A DNA stretch of 48,820 bases, from positions 1 through 48,820 of the forward strand of contig JAJDNP010000003.1 in assembly GCA_022340645.1 (NCBI GenBank), given 5' to 3'. The number at the start of each line of letters is the position of its first letter. The first letter of the stretch is position 1. The position numbers were made by a program, and so were the translations under genes. The notes under the pieces are model-generated. The model was not told the origin of the DNA. It did no database searches and saw nothing but the letters and a program-made list of their open reading frames with translations. This document shows, piece after piece, positions 42,873 to 48,820 of the stretch. The stretch is from Gammaproteobacteria bacterium (lineage in GTDB: Bacteria; Pseudomonadota; Gammaproteobacteria; SZUA-229).

Positions 42873-43634
42873 TTAGTGCAATGCACTCTCGGCACCCCAC
42901 ATTTTGTGGTAGCGCTCGACGACCTGCCGGACTTCATCAGGATAGCCGATAATATCCATTTGCTGCATACCTTCTTTAAAAAACTCGCGCGCATCCTGCG
43001 GTATGTTTTTAATCAAGGTTTCATAAGCCTGTTCAATAATCTCTGGCTGATGACTGCGTGTTGCAACAATGCCGTAATTCAGGTTGAGGATGCGCCATGG
43101 CCGCATCATATTGGTCTGCTCGATATCCCGGCGGATTTCATCATCACAGGCATCAATGATTTCTCTAATTACAGCACTTAATTTGGCAAGTTTATGCAGC
43201 TCAACGGTATCGTTGGCATAAGCTGCCAGTGTATTAACCAGCATATCAATCTGAGATAACTTACCGCCATGGCGCACCACCCACAATGATATTGGCAGGC
43301 TCAGGCGCTGCAAATCCATGCATTGATCACCCGTTTTATTCTGCATAAACGCAATCAGGTTCTCCAGTAAATCCAGCGCGTACTGGCCAATCCTGTTAAT
43401 ATCTTTCTCTTCCAGCCTGCCGATACTCTCAGCACTCATCTTCTGTTGAACCACACTGTCTGCATCCGCGCGTTGCATGACATCGATTGCCTGATCCATA
43501 GCTGCAAGCATGGTATGTAACGAATTTGCGCCATCATCCAGCGCACTGTCATTCTTGGTGCTATCGTCAAGACTGGCAACGACAGTGTCATGAATCACGT
43601 CTTTTATTGCCCTGGCATTGAATGAAAAATCCAT
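42873..43634 (-). CDS. Conserved hypothetical helical protein (253 aa)
   Basis: From the ATG at 43634 (an ATG at 43658 is an alternative) the protein is almost entirely alpha-helical and soluble, with alternating polar and hydrophobic stretches (NRIGQYALDLLENLIAFM, KLSAVIREIIDACDDEIRRD). There is no signal peptide. I do not recognise a domain. It is monocistronic on the minus strand, convergent with the TerB-like gene and divergent from gloA, 97 bases away. Confidence 0.7.
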   Translation of the reverse strand: MDFSFNARAIKDVIHDTVVASLDDSTKNDSALDDGANSLHTMLAAMDQAIDVMQRADADSVVQQKMSAESIGRLEEKDINRIGQYALDLLENLIAFMQNKTGDQCMDLQRLSLPISLWVVRHGGKLSQIDMLVNTLAAYANDTVELHKLAKLSAVIREIIDACDDEIRRDIEQTNMMRPWRILNLNYGIVATRSHQPEIIEQAYETLIKNIPQDAREFFKEGMQQMDIIGYPDEVRQVVERYHKMWGAESALH

Positions 43635-43731
43635 AACGTTGATCTCAATAAAAAGCATTATTTTTCATTATTATACGTTAAGATGACAGGCCACAGCCAA
43701 TATCAATAATTAACTATGATTTGACACTAAT

Positions 43732-44118
43732 ATGAGATTACTCCACACCATGCTGCGCGTTGGCAACCTGCAGCGTTCGATTAAATTTTACACAGACATA
43801 CTGGGTATGACATTGTTGCGACAGAAGGAATACCCTGAGGGCAAGTTCACTCTCGCCTTTCTCGGCTACGGTGATGAGAAAAAAAACACCGCACTGGAAC
43901 TCACCTATAACTGGGATACAGATCATTATGAACTGGGCTCGGGATTTGGCCATCTGGCAATTGAAGTTGATGATGTTTACCAGGCCGCTGAGAAAATTCG
44001 CAGTGCTGGCGGAAAAATCATCCGTGAGCCGGGCCCGATGAATGCAGGTACAACATTGCTGGCATTCGTTGCAGATCCTGACGGCTACCAGATAGAACTG
44101 CTGGAACCTAAAAACTAG
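43732..44118 (+). CDS. gloA: Lactoylglutathione lyase (glyoxalase I)
   Basis: GloA converts the hemithioacetal of methylglyoxal and glutathione to S-lactoylglutathione. The metal ligands are all visible: His5 in [10 protein letters not shown], Glu56 in ALELTYNWD, His74 in [11 protein letters not shown] and Glu122 in YQIELLEP. The protein has 128 residues, close to the nickel-type E. coli enzyme. It is followed 41 bases later by rnd on the same strand. Confidence 0.96.
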   Translation: MRLLHTMLRVGNLQRSIKFYTDILGMTLLRQKEYPEGKFTLAFLGYGDEKKNTALELTYNWDTDHYELGSGFGHLAIEVDDVYQAAEKIRSAGGKIIREPGPMNAGTTLLAFVADPDGYQIELLEPKN

Positions 44119-44159
44119 TCAGCCACCGACACGATTCACGAATCACTCTTGACTGCCAA

Positions 44160-45302
44160 ATGAATCCCGAATTGATACAGTCGGCTGCTCATATGGATGA
44201 ACTGCTCAGGCGCCTGAGCAATGAAGAACTCATTGCCGCCGATACCGAATTTTTCCGAGAAACAAGCTATTACCCGCAGCTTGCCCTGGTGCAGATTGCC
44301 ACCGATGCCATACTTGCCTGCATCGATCCTTTAGCCTTTGACGCCAAACCCGGGTTGCAGCAAATATTTCTTGATCAGCAATTAACAAAGGTTTTTCATT
44401 CCTGCTCACAGGATATGGAGGTTTTATTTTATTACCTTGGTGAAACACCGGTGTCAATCTTTGACACACAGATCGCCAGTGCTTTACTCAGTGAACATTA
44501 TCAGATTGGCTATGCTTCGCTTGTCGAAAACGAGCTGGGCATCCAGCTAGATAAGTCACAAACCCGAACCAACTGGCTACAACGCCCACTGACAGACCAA
44601 CAGATCGAGTATGCGGGTGACGATGTTTTTTACCTTTACCAGTTATATAAGCTACTTGATAAAAAACTACAGCATGCCGGCAGAAAAAAATGGTTTGCAG
44701 AGGAATGCTCAAGACTGTTTGCCGGAAACAGCAACTACCAGGTTGAAACGGATAAACTGTGGAAGCGTGTTAAGGGCGCCGTAAAATTAAATCGTGACAA
44801 ACTTGCTATCGTTCAGGCAATTGCGCAATGGCGTGAACAACTTGCACAACAAAAAGATATAACACGCAGAAGAGTCCTTGCTGATGACATTATCATCCAG
44901 CTTGCACTACACCCGCCTGAGAACATCAGCACACTCAACCAGCTTATCGTTAATAAGTACAAGCTTAACGATGCAGAACGGCAGCAGTTATTCAAATCCA
45001 TAATCTCGGCATCGCAATCTCCGGCAGAGACATGGCCTGACAATCAATTTACTGTTTTAGACAGTCAGCAAAAACTCTTACTGAAGGAGCTACAGCAAAT
45101 CGTCAATAAAAAAGCAGAACAGCTACAGGTCTCCAGTAGCATCCTGACCACTAAAAAAGAACTGGAAACCCTGATATTGTATTTTGCCAGCAGCAATGAA
45201 GCGCCGGATAAATCTCAACTGCACGGTGTAACAATCCTTCAGGGCTGGCGTTTTCACTGTTTCGGCCAGCAGTTAATAGAAACCATTAAAAACAGCCGAT
45301 AA
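44160..45302 (+). CDS. rnd: Ribonuclease D
   Basis: RNase D trims tRNA and other RNA 3' ends in the 3'-5' direction. The DEDD exonuclease motifs are ExoI LIAADTEFFRETSYYP, ExoII VFHSCSQDMEVLFYYLG and ExoIII QIEYAGDDVFYLYQLY, followed by helical HRDC domains. At 380 residues the length is typical. It lies after gloA and before a promoter gap of about 200 bases. Confidence 0.94.
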   Translation: MNPELIQSAAHMDELLRRLSNEELIAADTEFFRETSYYPQLALVQIATDAILACIDPLAFDAKPGLQQIFLDQQLTKVFHSCSQDMEVLFYYLGETPVSIFDTQIASALLSEHYQIGYASLVENELGIQLDKSQTRTNWLQRPLTDQQIEYAGDDVFYLYQLYKLLDKKLQHAGRKKWFAEECSRLFAGNSNYQVETDKLWKRVKGAVKLNRDKLAIVQAIAQWREQLAQQKDITRRRVLADDIIIQLALHPPENISTLNQLIVNKYKLNDAERQQLFKSIISASQSPAETWPDNQFTVLDSQQKLLLKELQQIVNKKAEQLQVSSSILTTKKELETLILYFASSNEAPDKSQLHGVTILQGWRFHCFGQQLIETIKNSR

Positions 45303-45502
45303 CCGTTGTTTAAGCCGGAAAAGCGTAATATTATTCCAGTACGCTAATGCAACAAACTTATTTATCTGGATAGCAGTACAAAATGCCCCGGTAAGTACAT
45401 GATTATTTGTTAAATCATTGGCGTGAACTAAATAAGTACTATAAAGGTCCTGTTTTTAAATATATAATGACAACAATAAGTGACACATTATGAGGAGCAT
45501 GT

Positions 45503-45958
45503 ATGTATAAACTGATCAACAAATTTTTTAAACCACTCTTTATTCTTGCTATTTCACTTGCCAGTCTAAATAGCTACGCTGAAAATTCGATGGAATTTGG
45601 TGATTATGTTGTTCATTACAATGCCTTTAGAAGTGACACCATCTCGCCAGATATCGCCAAACAGTATGGTTTGCCACGCGCCAATAACCGCGCTCTTATA
45701 AACATTGCCGTTTTGAAAAAAGTCCTGAACACCACGGGCATGCCGACAAAAGCGACAATCACAGGCTATGCCAGTAACCTGACAGGGCAGTTAAAACAGC
45801 TTGAATTTAAGGAAATTACTGAAGGTACAGCCATTTATTATCTGGCAGAAACCAAAATCAGTGATGGTGAGTTCCTTAAATTTGAAATAAAAATTATGCC
45901 TGAAGGCGAAACCAGGGCTGCCAGGCTAAATTTTAATAAACGATTCTTCACTTATTAA
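45503..45958 (+). CDS. DUF4426 family exported protein
   Basis: A signal peptide (PLFILAISLASLNSYA) precedes a 125-residue beta-sandwich-like domain with the family motifs FGDYVVHYNAFRSDTISPDI and YGLPRANNRALINIAVL. The GAGGAG eight bases before the ATG is a strong ribosome binding site. It should be periplasmic. Function is unknown. A strong terminator follows at 45981-46004. Confidence 0.88.
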   Translation: MYKLINKFFKPLFILAISLASLNSYAENSMEFGDYVVHYNAFRSDTISPDIAKQYGLPRANNRALINIAVLKKVLNTTGMPTKATITGYASNLTGQLKQLEFKEITEGTAIYYLAETKISDGEFLKFEIKIMPEGETRAARLNFNKRFFTY

Positions 45959-45980
45959 TCAGCAAGCCAACGAAAAAGTA

Positions 45981-46004
45981 AAAAAGCTGGTCTCCCAGCT
46001 TTTT
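45981..46004. terminator. Strong bidirectional terminator
   Basis: AAAAAGCTGG and CCAGCTTTTT form a ten-base stem with loop TCTC, with A and T runs on both flanks. It lies between convergent genes (DUF4426 and DUF3301) and can serve both. Confidence 0.9.
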
Positions 46005-46028
46005 TATTGCATCAATTATAATTAAAAA

Positions 46029-46361
46029 CTAATGAACCAGTCTTTCACTATCCTGCTGCGGCATATTAGTCTCTACAACCTGTTTACCTATTAACACAAT
46101 ATAACCATATTCGCGCTTATTATAATCTGACGACAGGTTACTGGTATATTCAAAACTATACAGCCTGCATAACTGTAAACCACCGGCCGGCCCTCTTCTC
46201 ACCCATGTGCGCTGTCGACACACTGTGCTATCGAGTAACTGCAGGCCGGCGTCTGCACATTTTTTCTGGCATGCTAACAGTACAATTTCGCTACACTGCT
46301 GCGTGTCCCACCAGTACCAGATACCGGCCAAAATCAGTAATATAATCAGGATTTCATCCAC
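46029..46361 (-). CDS. DUF3301 family protein
   Basis: The 110-residue protein begins with one membrane helix (MDEILIILLILAGIWYWWD). It continues with a soluble domain typical of DUF3301 (EIVLLACQKKCADAGLQLLD, GLQLCRLYSFEYTSN, YGYIVLIGKQV) in gammaproteobacteria. Function is unknown. It is divergent from fabA, 99 bases away. Confidence 0.85.
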   Translation of the reverse strand: MDEILIILLILAGIWYWWDTQQCSEIVLLACQKKCADAGLQLLDSTVCRQRTWVRRGPAGGLQLCRLYSFEYTSNLSSDYNKREYGYIVLIGKQVVETNMPQQDSERLVH

Positions 46362-46417
46362 AATATGTTTTTTATCGGGTTGCGGTCATTTCATCGTACA
46401 GTAATTTCAGATAAAAT

Positions 46418-46438
46418 TGAAAATTAATATAATTTTCA
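46418..46438. promoter_or_regulatory. Palindrome in the fabA upstream region
   Basis: TGAAAATTA-ATA-TAATTTTCA is a perfect nine-base inverted repeat 22 bases before the fabA ATG. It could be an operator for a fatty-acid regulator or part of the promoter. It does not match the FabR consensus I know, so a regulator cannot be named. Confidence 0.4.
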
Positions 46439-46460
46439 TTCAATTAATACGAGAAAGATT

Positions 46461-46997
46461 ATGCCTGCTGCTGAGGAATCAACCGTTCGACCCAGTTCTT
46501 ACAGCTATGAAGATTTGCTAACCTGCAGTCGGGGCGAACTGTTTGGGCCGGGTAATGCCCAGTTACCCGCGCCTAATATGTTGATGCTGGACCGCATTAC
46601 CCATATATCTGAAGTCGGCGGCGCTTATGGCAAAGGAGAAATCAAAGCCGAACTGGACATCAAACCCGACCTGTGGTTTTTTGAATGCCATTTTAAAAAC
46701 GACCCGGTTATGCCCGGCTGCCTGGGACTTGATGCAATGTGGCAACTCGTTGGGTTTTATCTGGGCTGGATGGGTCATCCCGGGCGTGGCAGAGCATTAG
46801 GAGTTGGCGAAGTAAAGTTTACCGGCCAGGTTCTGCCCACCAGCAAAGTAGTTCAATATCAAATCGATATTAAGCGTGTTATCGCGCGTGGTCTGGTGAT
46901 GGGCATTGCGGATGCCGTTATGTCAATTGATGGACGCGAAATCTATACAGCAAAAAATTTACGCGTTGGTCTTTTTACTTCAACTGATGATTTTTAA
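46461..46997 (+). CDS. fabA: 3-hydroxydecanoyl-ACP dehydratase/isomerase FabA
   Basis: FabA dehydrates beta-hydroxydecanoyl-ACP and isomerises trans-2 to cis-3-decenoyl-ACP, the branch point to unsaturated fatty acids. The active histidine and aspartate are in [20 protein letters not shown] (His77 and Asp91). The rest is conserved ([34 protein letters not shown]). At 178 residues it is normal. Nine bases separate it from fabB, so the two are one operon. Confidence 0.97.
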   Translation: MPAAEESTVRPSSYSYEDLLTCSRGELFGPGNAQLPAPNMLMLDRITHISEVGGAYGKGEIKAELDIKPDLWFFECHFKNDPVMPGCLGLDAMWQLVGFYLGWMGHPGRGRALGVGEVKFTGQVLPTSKVVQYQIDIKRVIARGLVMGIADAVMSIDGREIYTAKNLRVGLFTSTDDF

Positions 46998-47006
46998 GGT
47001 GCTGCA

Positions 47007-48224
47007 ATGAAACGAGTCGTAATCACTGGTATAGGAATAGTATCCTGCCTTGGTAATGATAAAAAGGCTGTACTGGACTCGCTGCAACAGGGTCGCTCGG
47101 GTATTAAATTCAAACAGGAGTATGCTGACATCGGTATGCGCAGCCATATTGCCGGCACTATTGATATTAATACTGATGATTTTATTGATCGAAAAGTAAA
47201 GCGATTTATGGGTGATGCTGCCGCTTTTGCCTATATTTCGCTGCAACAGGCGATTGAAGATGCCAGACTGGGTGACGACCAGGTGTCAAATATCCGCACT
47301 GGCATTATCATGGGTTCGGGTGGCGCATCTTCAGCCAACCAGGTGGAAGCTGCGGATATCCTGCGAGAAAAAGGCATACGGCGCGTTGGCCCCTACATGG
47401 TGCCACGCACCATGGCAAGTACGGTATCCGCCTGCCTGGCAACGCCATTCAAGATCAAGGGTGTGAATTATTCCATCAGTTCTGCCTGCGCCACCAGCAC
47501 TCACTGTATTGGCAACGCCTATGAACTGATACAAATGGGCAAGCAGGACATCATATTTGCCGGCGGCGGTGAAGAAGAGCACTGGTCACTGAGCATGTTG
47601 TTTGATGCCATGGGTGCGCTTTCAACAAAGTACAATGAAACACCGGAAAAAGCATCACGCACCTATGATGCTGACCGTGATGGCTTTGTAATTGCCGGTG
47701 GTGGCGGCGCTGTCGTTGTCGAGGAACTGGGACACGCACTCAACCGCGGCGCACCGATATATGCAGAAATTGTCGGCTATGGTGCAACATCCGACGGCTT
47801 TGACATGGTTGCACCCTCAGGTGAAGGCGCCGTGCGTTGCATGCAAATGGCAACACAGGGCATTGATGAGAAACTGGATTACATAAACACCCATGGCACC
47901 AGCACACCGGTGGGAGACACGAAAGAGCTTAATGCCATAAAAGAAACATTCGGCAGCAATATTCCACCCATCAGTTCCAGTAAATCACTTGCCGGGCATT
48001 CACTTGGCGCATCAGGTGCACAGGAAGCAATCTATACGATATTAATGATGCAAAATAATTTTATTCAGGCTTCTGCCAATATTGAGACCCTGGATGAGAG
48101 CGCGGTTGGCATGCCAATTGTTACCAAACGCCAGGACAATGTTGACATCAATCTCGCCATGTCCAATAACTTTGGTTTTGGCGGCACCAATGCCTGCCTG
48201 GTGATGAAAAAATTTAAAGAATAA
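47007..48224 (+). CDS. fabB: Beta-ketoacyl-ACP synthase I FabB
   Basis: FabB elongates the cis-decenoyl product of FabA and is essential for unsaturated fatty acid synthesis. The catalytic triad is Cys161 ([13 protein letters not shown]), a histidine in [14 protein letters not shown] and another in [14 protein letters not shown]. The start [16 protein letters not shown] and end [14 protein letters not shown] are typical. The protein has 405 residues. Confidence 0.97.
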   Translation: MKRVVITGIGIVSCLGNDKKAVLDSLQQGRSGIKFKQEYADIGMRSHIAGTIDINTDDFIDRKVKRFMGDAAAFAYISLQQAIEDARLGDDQVSNIRTGIIMGSGGASSANQVEAADILREKGIRRVGPYMVPRTMASTVSACLATPFKIKGVNYSISSACATSTHCIGNAYELIQMGKQDIIFAGGGEEEHWSLSMLFDAMGALSTKYNETPEKASRTYDADRDGFVIAGGGGAVVVEELGHALNRGAPIYAEIVGYGATSDGFDMVAPSGEGAVRCMQMATQGIDEKLDYINTHGTSTPVGDTKELNAIKETFGSNIPPISSSKSLAGHSLGASGAQEAIYTILMMQNNFIQASANIETLDESAVGMPIVTKRQDNVDINLAMSNNFGFGGTNACLVMKKFKE

Positions 48225-48356
48225 ACAGCCTGCATATTGAGTGAACCGCAAAAATACATGATATTTTTCACTGATATAGGGATTTGTTGACAGCACTTTC
48301 GTAATCTACTGCTACACTTGGGTATAACATAAAAACAACCTCATAATGGCAAAATC

Positions 48357-48782
48357 ATGAAGCGATCATTAACTGCCTTACTGCTGACATCTTTATGTTC
48401 GATGCTCTTTTCTCAACAGCTGTTCGCCAGCCGTCCCGCGATGGAAGAAGCTGATGTAGTACAGGAAGCAGAAGAACTGGCAGCGGACACACAGGCTGAA
48501 GAGCTTTCTGCAGTCGACATCATCATGCAGCAGGAAAAACAGCAACAGGGTGATGTTCTCCAGCTGCCAGCGGAAGAGATACAGCCGGGTGAAGTTATAA
48601 AAATCAAGCTGCTAGATTCTCCCCGCCGAGGCATGAGCATGGACAAGGTACAAAATGAACTTGGCCAGCCTGTGAGCAAATCCGACAGCGTCGGTCAGCC
48701 GCCAATTACAAGATGGATTTATCCTGACCGCGTTGTTTATTTTGAATACTCAACGGTATTACACGTGGTCGCCCGCCAGTAA
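48357..48782 (+). CDS. Exported BamE/SmpA-like hypothetical protein
   Basis: A signal peptide (LTALLLTSLCSMLFSQQLFA) is followed by an acidic, glutamate/alanine-rich linker (residues 30-65). A short C-terminal domain follows, whose GMSMDKVQNELGQPVSKSD helix-turn and TRWIYPDRVVYFEYSTVLHV strands resemble the small BamE/SmpA fold. Many such proteins are outer-membrane or envelope accessory factors. It follows fabB after 130 bases and may have its own promoter. The assignment is by pattern only. Confidence 0.7.
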   Translation: MKRSLTALLLTSLCSMLFSQQLFASRPAMEEADVVQEAEELAADTQAEELSAVDIIMQQEKQQQGDVLQLPAEEIQPGEVIKIKLLDSPRRGMSMDKVQNELGQPVSKSDSVGQPPITRWIYPDRVVYFEYSTVLHVVARQ

Positions 48783-48820
48783 TAACGAGTCATTTACCGG
48801 CCGTCATTGATCACTCGTCA

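Overview
The window reads as a stretch of chromosome from a gammaproteobacterium of moderate G+C content. Markers for that placement are the adjacent fabA-fabB pair (anaerobic unsaturated fatty acid synthesis), an EF-P-like EfpL/YeiP, the DUF4426, DUF3301 and DUF3530 families, ArfB, a monofunctional hisB in a hisBHAFIE-tatABC run, and an oxygen-independent HemN behind an FNR-like box. No species can be named from this alone. Almost all genes are chromosomal housekeeping genes in short transcription units; several intergenic gaps carry large hairpin-forming repeats.

Layout. 1-9243: an ExeA-type ATPase fused to a TolA-like helix, ferredoxin-NADP reductase, a HIT hydrolase, ribosome rescue ArfB, EfpL, a SprT-like metalloprotease, a SET protein, SlyD, a conserved unknown and an FMN reductase. 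9244-15360: YqhA, an 11-copy heptamer tandem repeat, two divergently transcribed thioredoxin-fold genes (one with HEAT repeats, one exported with two thioredoxin domains), YihY, a DUF3530 hydrolase and MsrA. 15361-16600: an apparent solitary integron-type gene cassette on the minus strand. 16966-25425 (all minus): gpmI, tatCBA, hisEIFAHB and dtd, with three long inverted repeats of one architecture and a different nested one inside the his operon. 25426-26555: a gene-poor gap with a probable small RNA/terminator and a 28-residue membrane peptide gene with an excellent ribosome binding site. 26556-27644: a membrane-anchored protein with an internal 26-residue repeat.

27831-32556 is a four-gene plus-strand operon of visibly higher G+C than its surroundings: a membrane-anchored Sel1-like protein, an exported SH3-like/von Willebrand A protein, an ABC ATPase and an FtsX/MacB-type permease. 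It resembles the TagST + PpkA-sensor part of the type VI secretion threonine phosphorylation pathway, but without a kinase or any secretion gene in the window. It is the best candidate here for an undescribed system. 32557-35500 is a repeat-littered zone with two small stress-type membrane proteins, a secreted unknown, and tRNA-Phe with a duplicated 3' end nearby, the usual trace of an integrated element.

35514-48820: DUF2244, hemN, a 2OG-oxygenase-like protein, a MotA/ExbB-type channel gene paired with an ExbD-like protein carrying a long coiled coil (a second candidate for an undescribed motor), a secreted cysteine protein, MlaC-like protein, glutaredoxin-like and TerB-like proteins, glyoxalase I, RNase D, DUF4426, DUF3301, fabA, fabB and a BamE-like exported protein.
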